Of a stretch of DNA of 45,721 bases, positions 18,359-25,608 are shown piece after piece. Origin of the DNA: Streptococcus pseudopneumoniae (GTDB lineage: Bacteria > Bacillota > Bacilli > Lactobacillales > Streptococcaceae); contig NZ_JWAJ01000143.1 in the NCBI RefSeq assembly GCF_001068775.1, forward strand, positions 1-45,721, read 5' to 3'. Position 1 is the stretch's first letter. Each line of letters begins with the position of its first letter. The translations under genes were made by a program, and so were the position numbers. Below the pieces are notes generated by a model. That model worked only from the letters and a program-made list of their open reading frames with translations, had not been told where the DNA came from and did not search any database.

Positions 18359-19063
18359 ATGGGAAAAGGTGACGCTTTTGAAGCTACCATCAAAGATATT
18401 TGTTTACAACTTTCAAATAAAGAGAGAATTAATGCTAAAATCAATACGAAAGTTAAAATGATTGGAGATGATGGAGCAACCCATGAAATAGATGTTCTTT
18501 ATTCATTTGAACATTTTGGTGTATCTTATCAAGTTGGAATAGAGTGTAAAAATTGGAAAAATCCAATAAATGTTAGTGAATTGAGAAATTTTGACTATAA
18601 ACTGAATCATATTGGTGGAATCAATGGAATATTTATTTCTGCCGAAAGTGAATTTCAGAATGGAGCTTGTAAAGTATCAGACTATAACAGCATTAAATTA
18701 GTTAAGTATGAAGATTTTGCTTGCTTTGCTCTATCTGAATATACTAGGTACTTAAAACCCGATTTCGAAACAGTCGGAGACCCATTTTGGATATTAATGG
18801 ATACTAATGGTAAATCTTCAATAGAACAAAACAGTGTACTCGAAAATAAAATATTACTATTTTCAAGTAAAAAATTAGCAGAAGATTATAAAAAGGAAAA
18901 ATTTGAAAATCATATAAATGTTATTGTCGCTGGTGTTTCGCAAGAACACTTGAAGGAAATTAAAAAGATTAATCACTATAATGAAGTAAGTGTTTATTTA
19001 ACAGATTTTACTTTAGAGCCTGTCGAATTAAGTCAATGGGATATAGATTTATATATAAGATAG
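18359..19063 (+). CDS. PD-(D/E)XK (Mrr-like) nuclease-like protein, second of the pair
   Basis: A 234-residue partner of the preceding protein. The N-terminal half has the full nuclease signature: EID with D45, then I-E62-C-K64-N, after an acidic-hydrophobic strand typical of Mrr-type restriction endonucleases. The C-terminal half from about residue 139 repeats the partner's second domain (GDPFWILM, LLFSSKKLAE, GVSQEHLKEI). The ATG at 18359 is my choice. A GTG at 18350 overlapping the previous gene would add three residues. Ribosome sites are weak for both, so translation is probably coupled. Confidence 0.7.
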   Translation: MGKGDAFEATIKDICLQLSNKERINAKINTKVKMIGDDGATHEIDVLYSFEHFGVSYQVGIECKNWKNPINVSELRNFDYKLNHIGGINGIFISAESEFQNGACKVSDYNSIKLVKYEDFACFALSEYTRYLKPDFETVGDPFWILMDTNGKSSIEQNSVLENKILLFSSKKLAEDYKKEKFENHINVIVAGVSQEHLKEIKKINHYNEVSVYLTDFTLEPVELSQWDIDLYIR

Positions 19064-19150
19064 GGCTATACCATATTTTATTCAAAGTATGCTGAGGTTG
19101 TACACTGATTGACGTTAGTGTCCCTAGATTTGAAGGAGGAGAGATTATCA

Positions 19151-19717
19151 ATGCTTATATTGGAATTGTACCAAAATAATTATTCAAAAGATTTAGTCGC
19201 TTTTGAGTCTTTAGAAGAGGGGAAAGCCTTTGTAGCTCAAATCCCTGGATATACTTTAGAAAACGAAGATGGGTTTGAAGTGGAGTATGTGAATCCTAAA
19301 CGCTTGCCAGATTATATAGAAATTATCTTCAACGGCAACATTGTCCCTTTATCTAGATTCTCATTTGAACCTGAGAAAAATGTCGAGATTATTTGGAAAG
19401 AAATTTCGAATCTATCCGAACCAAGCGATAGAGTGGTCGAAGGGTTTACAAAAGTCGATGCCTATGTCGTTAACAACGATGAAGTGAAAGTCTATGTTGA
19501 AGCCAGAGAAGCAAACTTCCGCAAGGCAAAAGCTTTCTTAGAAAGCAAAGGGTACGAAGTCGACAGAAGCTTTTTCGGAAGTGAAGACGGGGAAGCGATT
19601 GTCTACAGAAAACGCGACACCGAAGATTGGCACTTCCTATGTCACATTGATCCTTCGTTTGTAGAGATTGAAGATGTAGAAGGATATGTGAAAGAAGCCA
19701 TGGAAGATATGCAATAG
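19151..19717 (+). CDS. Uncharacterised acidic protein, 188 aa
   Basis: I do not recognise this protein. It is strongly acidic, without signal peptide or membrane segment. It opens MLILELYQNNYSKDLVAFES, shared with the truncated copy at 12690, and has a second region 'FRKAKAFLESKGYEVDRSFF' that looks like a small alpha/beta domain. The start at 19151 follows AAGGAGGAG; the frame is open to 19109 without support. The second half uses noticeably more G and C than the AT-rich nuclease genes before it, which suggests a different history. A copy of the rlmCD tail begins 14 bases past its stop. Confidence 0.7.
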   Translation: MLILELYQNNYSKDLVAFESLEEGKAFVAQIPGYTLENEDGFEVEYVNPKRLPDYIEIIFNGNIVPLSRFSFEPEKNVEIIWKEISNLSEPSDRVVEGFTKVDAYVVNNDEVKVYVEAREANFRKAKAFLESKGYEVDRSFFGSEDGEAIVYRKRDTEDWHFLCHIDPSFVEIEDVEGYVKEAMEDMQ

Positions 19718-19730
19718 TTACTCAAACTTC

Positions 19731-19768
19731 GTTTTGAATGTGTAGGATTGCTAGTTAAAGCAATTTGA
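19731..19768 (+). repeat. Third decayed copy of the rlmCD 3' end
   Basis: In one frame it reads FECVGLLVKA followed after one codon by TGA, close to the RlmCD end [11 protein letters not shown]. About 24 of 29 bases agree with the real gene end. It stands between the 188-residue protein and the DUF262-HNH gene. Confidence 0.6.
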
Positions 19769-19831
19769 TATAGTGTTCAAATAATCAATAAAAAATGTAG
19801 TATTTTAGCAAATATAATATGGAGGTTTAAG

Positions 19832-21622
19832 ATGCCAACTACAATAGAAGTTAATAAGCAGAGTGTTGAGGCACTACTTGGTAGTGGAAGAACAAAACCA
19901 TTTGTTATTCCAGAATATCAGCGTCCTTATGCTTGGACAGATGAGCAGGTTGAAACACTGTTTGAAGATTTATGGGAATTTACCGTCAGTAATGGTGGTA
20001 CTGAACGCGAAGGTTCGTATTTTCTTGGAAGTATCGTTTCGTATGAAAATGATAATGGTGAACAGGAAATTATTGATGGTCAGCAACGTATTACCTCTCT
20101 GTTTTTATTGTTAAGAGCGATTTACACAAAGCTATTTAATTCTCCATTATCAGAACGAACTCCAGAAGCGAACAATTTTATTGGTAAGATTGAACCCTCA
20201 ATCTGGCGCACTAATAAACTGACTGGAACAGTTGATTATAAGACTACTCTTCTAACATCACGTGTTGTTAATAATGAAGGTAATGAAATTCTTCGTAAAA
20301 TTCTCGAAACTGGAAGAGCAAATAAAGATTCTAAAGATAATTATTCTAGAAATTATATTCATTTTCAGGAGTTACTTGATAAACATTCAAGTGATAATCC
20401 CTTGATGATTTATCAGTTCATTTATTCCCTATTAAATCAAGCTATTCTTTTACCAATAACTGCTGATACCCAAGATACAGCATTGACTATTTTCTCTACT
20501 TTAAATGACAGAGGTTTACCGCTATCTGATGCTGATATATTTAAAGCTAAGATTTATAACCATCTTGAGGGAAAAGATAAGGAAATATTTATTGAACGCT
20601 GGAAAGAGCTTGATGAACAAGCTACAGCAGCTAATGAAAGTATCCAACAATTATTCTATTACTATATGTTCTATCTTAGAGCTTTGGAAAAAGATACTAA
20701 AAGTACTACACCTGGTGTCAGAAAATACTATTCGAGTAACAAATTTGAGCGCCTTTATCAATCTGAATTATTAGATAATTTATTCGTAATGATCGAATTA
20801 TGGAAAGTAATTAATAAAGGTGAAGTGCTGGAAGATGAGAGTTGGTCATCAAATATACAGATAAAACAAACATTAGATACACTTACTTCATATCCTAATG
20901 AGTTCTGGAAATATCCGGTGATTATATATTATATTTGTTATCGTAAGGATAAAAACTTTGAGGATAAATTTGCAAGATTCTTAAACAAATTACTCGCTGA
21001 ACTAATGACAAAATACATTCTTATTCCAACTATCAATGCTGTTAAAGGTGATATTTTGAAATTAAATTCAGCAATTGTTGTATCAGATATTCCTAAATTT
21101 GATTTCAAAGAACTAGACCAAGCTCAACTTGAAGCAGGAATCCAAAATCCTCACCGTAATGTGGTGAGAATGTTGCTTAAAACACTTGCTTATAAACATC
21201 AGGATTCATTATTACCAAGTAAATGGGAAATCGAGCATATTTTCCCTCAAAAGTGGCAAACTAACTACTTTATCGATGAATCAGATAATAAAATCCGAGA
21301 GAAAATCGAGCATATAGGCAATAAATTACCATTTGAAAAGAAGTTAAATATTATAGCAGGAAATGGTTACTTTGCTAAAAAGAAAAAAGAATATGCAGCT
21401 TCTAAAATCGAAATCACAAAAGTTATGGGACTTTCTGAAATTCAAGAGTGGAATTTAGAGTCAATTTCGAAAAGAGATATCAGGATTTCAGATTCTATTA
21501 TTGCAATTCTTAAAAAATGGAACAAAGAGTATTCGGTTATTACAAAAGAAATTGTTTCCAATAAACCTTCAGATGAGGATTTAGCTCGTATTGCTGAATT
21601 TAAGGAAAAAGGCTGGATTTAA
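19832..21622 (+). CDS. DUF262-DUF1524 (HNH) protein, GmrSD-like
   Basis: A 596-residue protein joining a DUF262 domain and a DUF1524 HNH nuclease domain, the layout of single-chain GmrSD-type modification-dependent restriction enzymes. In DUF262, VIPEYQRPYAW lies near residue 25 and the nucleotide-binding IIDGQQRIT near residue 80. In the C-terminal domain, WEIEHIFPQKW (histidine near residue 468), then IGNKLPFEKKLN and the KKKKEYAASK segment, make the HNH site. Family members restrict phage or modified DNA; the target here is unknown. GGAGG precedes the ATG. It lies directly after the PD-(D/E)XK pair and the acidic protein. Confidence 0.88.
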   Translation: MPTTIEVNKQSVEALLGSGRTKPFVIPEYQRPYAWTDEQVETLFEDLWEFTVSNGGTEREGSYFLGSIVSYENDNGEQEIIDGQQRITSLFLLLRAIYTKLFNSPLSERTPEANNFIGKIEPSIWRTNKLTGTVDYKTTLLTSRVVNNEGNEILRKILETGRANKDSKDNYSRNYIHFQELLDKHSSDNPLMIYQFIYSLLNQAILLPITADTQDTALTIFSTLNDRGLPLSDADIFKAKIYNHLEGKDKEIFIERWKELDEQATAANESIQQLFYYYMFYLRALEKDTKSTTPGVRKYYSSNKFERLYQSELLDNLFVMIELWKVINKGEVLEDESWSSNIQIKQTLDTLTSYPNEFWKYPVIIYYICYRKDKNFEDKFARFLNKLLAELMTKYILIPTINAVKGDILKLNSAIVVSDIPKFDFKELDQAQLEAGIQNPHRNVVRMLLKTLAYKHQDSLLPSKWEIEHIFPQKWQTNYFIDESDNKIREKIEHIGNKLPFEKKLNIIAGNGYFAKKKKEYAASKIEITKVMGLSEIQEWNLESISKRDIRISDSIIAILKKWNKEYSVITKEIVSNKPSDEDLARIAEFKEKGWI

Positions 21623-21708
21623 CAGTAAATCAATACTGCGTTTTTCAAACTACTTTAGATTTTTATAGAGAAAGCGTGTGAGATGAGAAAATAGTGGAGA
21701 GAGATTTA

Positions 21709-22101
21709 ATGCTAGAGTGGAAATTTATTATTCCAGAAGATGAATATGAAGCTAGTGCAGCTTTTAGTGAGAATAGTCATTACGAGATTTCTACGATGAC
21801 TTTGAAGGGTAAGAAACATCTGATTCGATTGAAATTTCCCTTCTGTCATTTTTACCAAATCGTAGATAGAAACTTATTTGATACTCTTCATCAGATTCCT
21901 AGTTCGCCAGAGTTTGAATCCCCTATTTGTAAGCTAGAGACCAGTAGCCTGATTACAGAAGTGATTCATAGGGCGGGTGGAGTTTTGACTGAAGAAGACT
22001 TGGCTCATTTTCGTATTTGTGCAAAGAATCTAGTCATTGACTTAGTTCTCTATAAAAATCAAGAGAGTGATATAAGGATAGAAGAGGTTGGTAAAAAATG
22101 A
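21709..22101 (+). CDS. Uncharacterised protein, 130 aa
   Basis: I do not recognise a domain. The protein is cytoplasmic-looking, with alternating strands such as 'LMLEWKFIIPEDEYE' at the start and 'HLIRLKFPFCHFYQI'. The ATG at 21709 is supported by GGAGAGA (21696-21702); a GTG at 21694 overlaps that site. It overlaps the next gene by four bases (ATGA), so the two are translated together and may form a pair. They could be immunity-type proteins, but nothing in the sequence proves it. Confidence 0.65.
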   Translation: MLEWKFIIPEDEYEASAAFSENSHYEISTMTLKGKKHLIRLKFPFCHFYQIVDRNLFDTLHQIPSSPEFESPICKLETSSLITEVIHRAGGVLTEEDLAHFRICAKNLVIDLVLYKNQESDIRIEEVGKK

Positions 22102-22478
22102 AGTGGGTTCATATTGGTGAGGAAATAGAGTATGATTGGTATGAATTACGGTGTCAACTTTCTCAAGAAAATCACCTGCAAATTTTTATCGAAGGCTTAA
22201 AGAATCAAAAGCTCAAATACTGTATTGATTTTGGTAAGATTCTTTTTTGCAGATCTATTGATGAGGGATGGGACCTGAATTTGCTCGAAGAAGATTTACT
22301 TAGTGGACCAGAATTTCCTCATTTATCAGATGGGATTTTACTTGAAATGATAGATAGTCACCTCAAAAAAAGAGTTCAAAAGTTTTATCCTGACCCCATC
22401 TATCACTACCAAGTACAGGGAATTAATTTTGGGATAGACATCCTTACAGAGGCTATTCCGATTATCAAAAAGATCTAG
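22098..22478 (+). CDS. Uncharacterised protein, 126 aa
   Basis: Unrecognised soluble protein that begins MKWVHIGEEIEYDWYEL and is rich in aromatic and acidic residues. It is translationally coupled to the preceding gene by a four-base overlap. It is the last gene of the accessory stretch before the tRNA-Arg gene. Size and pairing resemble small partner proteins found in streptococcal islands. Confidence 0.65.
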   Translation: MKWVHIGEEIEYDWYELRCQLSQENHLQIFIEGLKNQKLKYCIDFGKILFCRSIDEGWDLNLLEEDLLSGPEFPHLSDGILLEMIDSHLKKRVQKFYPDPIYHYQVQGINFGIDILTEAIPIIKKI

Positions 22479-22520
22479 ACTGAAACCTAGATAAAAGTAA
22501 ACCTTTTCAACAATAAAATA

Positions 22521-22570
22521 GACTCCATAATATCTATAGGGAATTTATCCACTAGAAATATTATAGAGCC
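22521..22570. repeat. 50-bp imperfect inverted repeat, possible IS-end remnant
   Basis: A 19-base arm (22521-22539) is an imperfect inverted copy of another (22552-22570), about 15 of 19 positions agreeing, with a 12-base centre. The outer ends read GGCTCTATAATATTTCTAG on the minus strand, resembling terminal inverted repeats of ISL3-type elements as I remember them. No transposase is nearby. It could also be a transcription terminator for the two-gene unit before it. Confidence 0.5.
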
Positions 22571-22620
22571 TGAATCCTTACAGCTTTATCTACAAATTTT
22601 GGTAAGTTCTTTATAAAATA

Positions 22621-22693
22621 TCCACCCTGAGGGAATCGAACCCCCATCTCAAGAACCGGAATCTTACGTGATATCCATTACACTAAGGGTGGA
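22621..22693 (-). tRNA. tRNA-Arg (anticodon CCG)
   Basis: Read on the minus strand, a 73-base cloverleaf starts TCCACCC and ends GGGTGGA (seven acceptor pairs). The anticodon stem TAAGA/TCTTG holds the loop TTCCGGT, giving anticodon CCG for the arginine codon CGG. The T-arm is GGGGGTTCGATTCCCTC. The terminal CCA is not encoded. It is a single gene with its own promoter and sits at the right border of the accessory region. Confidence 0.95.
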
Positions 22694-22703
22694 AGCTTTA
22701 ATT

Positions 22704-22732
22704 ATTATATCAAAAAAGAGAGCTGAACTCAA
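22704..22732 (-). promoter_or_regulatory. Promoter of tRNA-Arg
   Basis: On the minus strand, TTGAGT (22732-22727) and TATAAT (22709-22704) are separated by exactly 17 bases. The -10 ends 10 bases before the tRNA. A hairpin GCTGAACT/AGTTCAGC overlaps the -35 region and followed by a T-run can end the transcript coming from mscL. Confidence 0.75.
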
Positions 22733-22761
22733 GTTTTTTCTAAGTTCAGCAAAAGGAGAAT

Positions 22762-22791
22762 AAAAAAAGGATTCAGTATTGAAACGAATCC
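22762..22791 (-). terminator. mscL terminator
   Basis: On the minus strand GGATTC (22791-22786) pairs with GAATCC (22774-22769), followed by a run of seven T at 22768-22762. It directly follows the mscL stop codon. Confidence 0.8.
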
Positions 22792-22800
22792 TCTAGATGA

Positions 22801-23181
22801 TTATTTTTTCTCAAGAAGAGCTTTGATTTCTTGAAGAACTTCCAATTCAGTTGGACCAGCAGGTGCCTCTTCAGCGACTTCTTCTTTTTTACGAAGGTTT
22901 TGAGCTTTTTCCATTGCTTTAATCACAAAGAAAAGAACAGTACCTACAACAACAAAGTTGATAACAGCACTCAAGAAGTTACCGTAAGCAACACCATTCC
23001 ATGAAAGTTCAGCAATACGTTCGATTTTTGCAGCTTTCAAAGCTGGGTTCAATAGAAGTGGAGTGATGATATCATTAACAAATGAAGTTACGATAGCACC
23101 AAATGCTGAAGCTATAATCACACCGACAGCAAGGTCCACGACGTTACCACGGAGCAAAAATTCTTTAAGATCTTTTAACAT
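22801..23181 (-). CDS. mscL: Large-conductance mechanosensitive channel
   Basis: Membrane safety valve that opens on osmotic downshock. It has 126 residues, two membrane helices (about 15-40 and 68-92) and the classic start MLKDLKEFLLRGNVVDLAVG, with the gating segment 'AVGVIIASAFGAIVTSFV' in the first helix. The charged C-terminal helix ends EIKALLEKK. A ribosome site of the AAAGGAAA type precedes the ATG. It is transcribed alone. Confidence 0.97.
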   Translation of the reverse strand: MLKDLKEFLLRGNVVDLAVGVIIASAFGAIVTSFVNDIITPLLLNPALKAAKIERIAELSWNGVAYGNFLSAVINFVVVGTVLFFVIKAMEKAQNLRKKEEVAEEAPAGPTELEVLQEIKALLEKK

Positions 23182-23250
23182 TTTCTTTTTCCTTTCGAAT
23201 TTTACAATCTAAATTATATCTTAATCATCTGTTGAATGCAAGTAATATGC

Positions 23251-23685
23251 TCAGTGTTTTTTAAAAACAAAAACTTTACTGAAGATGTAATTGAGGACTA
23301 TGATAGTAACTTGTGCAAAAATAGTCTCAATTGTATTGATAGTATTGAGATTATCACCTACAAACTGACCGATAATATGGGGGAAACTCGTCACAAAAAT
23401 AAAGGTCAGCAGCAGGTCTAAGAGGAAGGTTATGAATCTTGCGGTCGTAAATTTTATCAGACGCTTGAACCAATTTTTTCGTTTCTGTTTAAAAACAATG
23501 GTATCGTTGGTAAAAAAAGCAAACAAAATTCCAGTTATATTTCCCAGAGCAGTCGCCCATAATTCTTGTTGGAAAAAGTAAAAAATAGTGATACGAACAA
23601 TGATAGAAACAAGTGTAGTTGCAACCCCGAAAAATAAGTAGGAGAGGATTTCATTATCGAAGAATTTTTTGATGTATGTTTTCAT
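23251..23685 (-). CDS. GtrA-family membrane protein
   Basis: A 144-residue protein with four predicted membrane helices in the GtrA (PF04138) arrangement. It begins with a charged stretch before FFGVATTLVSIIVR and includes 'TNDTIVFKQKRKNW' and, near the end, 'NYIFSKVFVFKK', both family hallmarks. GtrA-like proteins are thought to move lipid-linked sugars across the membrane for cell-surface polysaccharides. The substrate here is unknown. No sugar transferase gene is adjacent. Confidence 0.88.
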   Translation of the reverse strand: MKTYIKKFFDNEILSYLFFGVATTLVSIIVRITIFYFFQQELWATALGNITGILFAFFTNDTIVFKQKRKNWFKRLIKFTTARFITFLLDLLLTFIFVTSFPHIIGQFVGDNLNTINTIETIFAQVTIIVLNYIFSKVFVFKKH

Positions 23686-23715
23686 AAAAATAGTATAGCA
23701 TAAAGGGCATAAATG

Positions 23716-23724
23716 TGCTATACT
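23716..23724 (+). promoter_or_regulatory. Promoter of the queT transcript
   Basis: Extended -10 (TGC followed by TATACT at 23719-23724), about 23 bases before the riboswitch. No strong -35. Confidence 0.5.
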
Positions 23725-23746
23725 TGAAAGGTTGACTTGTTCAACC

Positions 23747-23805
23747 CTTGGTGCTTAGCTTCTTTCACCAAGCATATTTTACGCGGGTTACTCGCTAAAG
23801 GAGAA
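23747..23805 (+). promoter_or_regulatory. preQ1-II riboswitch
   Basis: The segment CTTGGTGCTTAGCTTCTTTC, then ACCAAGCATATT and an ACGCGGGTTACTCGC arm ending in AAAGGAGAA, matches the streptococcal preQ1-II (COG4708) riboswitch closely. Stem CTTGGTG/CACCAAG is perfect. The ribosome binding site AAAGGAG is part of the aptamer, so preQ1 binding hides it and lowers translation of queT. An upstream hairpin GGTTGA/TCAACC (23731-23747) matches the optional first stem. Placement 3 bases before the queT ATG is as in other streptococci. Confidence 0.95.
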
Positions 23806-23808
23806 AAC

Positions 23809-24318
23809 ATGAAAAAACTAACTATTCGTGATATGGCAGATATTGCCATTGTCGCAGCAATTTATGTGGTTTTGACAATCACACCACCCCTTAATGCTAT
23901 CAGTTACGGTGCTTATCAGTTCCGTATTTCTGAAATGATGAATTTCCTTGCCTTTTACAATCCTAAGTACATTATCGGTGTTACTCTTGGCTGTATGATT
24001 GCTAATTTCTTCAGTTTTGGAATCATCGATGTCGCAGTTGGTGGAGTCTCTACGCTTGTCTTCCTAAGTTTAGGCGTATGGTTGTTTAGCAAATATAAAA
24101 AAGACTATCTTTTTAATGGATTGATTCGTAAAGATCATTTCTTCTTTTCAATTCTTTTTTCGATTTCAATGATCACCATTGCTGCTGAATTGAACATCGT
24201 AGCAGAAGCACCTTTCTTCTTAACTTGGTTTACAACTGCTATCGGAGAATTTGCTTCCTTGATTGTTGGTGCTATTCTTATCGGAAAAATCGGGAAACGA
24301 CTTGATTTGACCAGATAA
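23809..24318 (+). CDS. queT: Queuosine precursor transporter QueT
   Basis: Membrane S-component of an ECF-type transporter for queuosine precursors such as preQ1. It has 169 residues and several hydrophobic helices after the polar start MKKLTIRDMADIAIVAAIYV. The segment 'ISYGAYQFRISEMMNFLAFY' is the family signature. Control by the preQ1-II riboswitch directly upstream confirms the assignment. I place the start at 23809, immediately after the riboswitch ribosome site; the longer open frame from 23737 runs through the riboswitch. A hairpin terminator follows. Confidence 0.95.
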   Translation: MKKLTIRDMADIAIVAAIYVVLTITPPLNAISYGAYQFRISEMMNFLAFYNPKYIIGVTLGCMIANFFSFGIIDVAVGGVSTLVFLSLGVWLFSKYKKDYLFNGLIRKDHFFFSILFSISMITIAAELNIVAEAPFFLTWFTTAIGEFASLIVGAILIGKIGKRLDLTR

Positions 24319-24345
24319 AGATATCACATCAAATATTATTAAAAA

Positions 24346-24370
24346 GGGCTGAACTTTGTTCAGTCTTTTT
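24346..24370 (+). terminator. queT terminator
   Basis: GGGCTGAAC, a three-base loop and GTTCAGTCT pair, followed by TTTT. Confidence 0.8.
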
Positions 24371-24434
24371 CCTTGTCCATCAACCTAGAAGCTCAACAAA
24401 AGTGGTATAATAAGGTAGAAAAAGCGGTTTAATT

Positions 24435-24851
24435 ATGATAGTTTATTTTTTGATTGGGATAAAATTGATGATGAAAAGCTCGGTTTTGACTTTTGCTATT
24501 TACTTTATTTCCTTCCTTCTTTTACTGATTCTATGGCGTCGTTATGTCATTGTGCGTCAAAGTGGCGGAAACTTTTTCGCCCCGTTTCATATTTCTAAGG
24601 GAAGATTTTATATCCATAATGCTTATGTTTTTAGAAAGCGCATTATACCACTGAATAATATTAAAAAGATTGAGGTCGATTTTATTCCAAGTGTTAAATT
24701 GAATGGTGCTAGATATTTTTTGTGTATTGAACAAAAGAGCGGAAAAGCTCTAGCCTATTTCTTTGGCCAATCAAAAGAGAATGATAAGCTTGTCAGAAAT
24801 CTAAAAAATGAGACGAAAAAGTATCATATTAAAGTTATCATCAATTGGTAG
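24435..24851 (+). CDS. Small membrane protein of unknown function
   Basis: A 138-residue protein. One or two hydrophobic helices fill about residues 1-35 (strand-like FAIYFISFLLLLILW). The soluble remainder looks like a small PH-like beta domain, with 'KGRFYIHNAYVF', 'IIPLNNIKKIEVDF' and 'KLVRNLKNETKKYH'. No catalytic motif is seen. The start is uncertain: ATG 24435 or the ATG pair at 24468/24471, none with a strong ribosome site. A TATAAT at 24406-24411 probably drives it. Confidence 0.65.
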   Translation: MIVYFLIGIKLMMKSSVLTFAIYFISFLLLLILWRRYVIVRQSGGNFFAPFHISKGRFYIHNAYVFRKRIIPLNNIKKIEVDFIPSVKLNGARYFLCIEQKSGKALAYFFGQSKENDKLVRNLKNETKKYHIKVIINW

Positions 24852-24876
24852 GACTTTAGTCTAAGGATAGGTGAAA

Positions 24877-25537
24877 ATGGAAAAACTAGAAGCAATCAGA
24901 GACAATAATCATTTAAGAAACTTGCTATTGGCAGAGTGTGATATTTGTTTTTATGATGAAATAAGAGAAGTACAATTTTCTTATAACAATTTCTTATAAC
25001 AATGAGGAATATTCTTTAGCTTGTCAAGCACTTGCCCAGGATGGTAGCGGGGGAGAATATGTAATTCTTGAGGATGAGAGTATCGGCTTTATAGGGAGTG
25101 AAGGCCAAGTTGGTCGGGTAGCAGAAAGCCTTAATGACTTACTTGCCTTCTTACTTCATGCTGGATCTATCTCAGACTTTTCCTGTCGTTTGCTCTATCA
25201 AAACAAGCATTTGCTGGCACAATTCTGTAAAGGATTTATCGACAATGCACGAGAAAACTATCAGTCAAAAGGCGAAGAGTGGGATAAAGTGAGAGCTGAA
25301 CTTGCACAAGAGTTGGGACTTGAATTTCAGCCAGAAAAACTGCAAGAGTTAGCCTTCAATTTTTATCAATCAGCCATAAGAACCCCTCAATTCACTTGTA
25401 AATATGGTCATGGTGAGAATGAATACATTTGTGATTCTGTTTTGTCGGATATTGTCGGCTTGTGGGTTTCAGAGCTGGTAGGGTTGACTGCAGAAGAAAT
25501 TGAAGCTTTTGCAAGCACTAAAAACAATCAAATGTAA
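24877..25537 (+). pseudogene. SUKH-like protein gene broken by a 13-bp tandem duplication
   Basis: From ATG 24877 (AAGGATAGG upstream) the frame runs 40 codons and stops at 24997-24999. The cause is a perfect 13-base tandem duplication at 24978-25003. With one copy removed, the frame continues to 25537 as a 215-residue protein. The restored part contains 'DGSGGEYVILEDESIGFIGS' and then 'VAESLNDLLAFLL', resembling SUKH/SMI1-type proteins, many of which are toxin-immunity or regulatory proteins. That family call is tentative. The gene could revert by losing one copy. Confidence 0.8.
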
Positions 25538-25574
25538 AGGACAAAAATTTATTTCCACTTAAAATATTTTATGT

Positions 25575-25580
25575 TATAAT
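25575..25580 (+). promoter_or_regulatory. -10 element of the first FNT transporter gene
   Basis: TATAAT at 25575-25580 with TTTCCA at 25552-25557, 17 bases apart. The same local context (ATGTTATAATATT) recurs before the second transporter at 26757-26769, so promoter and gene were probably duplicated together. Confidence 0.55.
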
Positions 25581-25608
25581 ATTAACAATGATATTTTAAG
25601 GAGTTTAT

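Noticed and set aside
23236..23421. 61-codon plus-strand frame opposite the GtrA-family gene
   Set aside because: No ribosome site and fully inside a recognised membrane-protein gene on the other strand.
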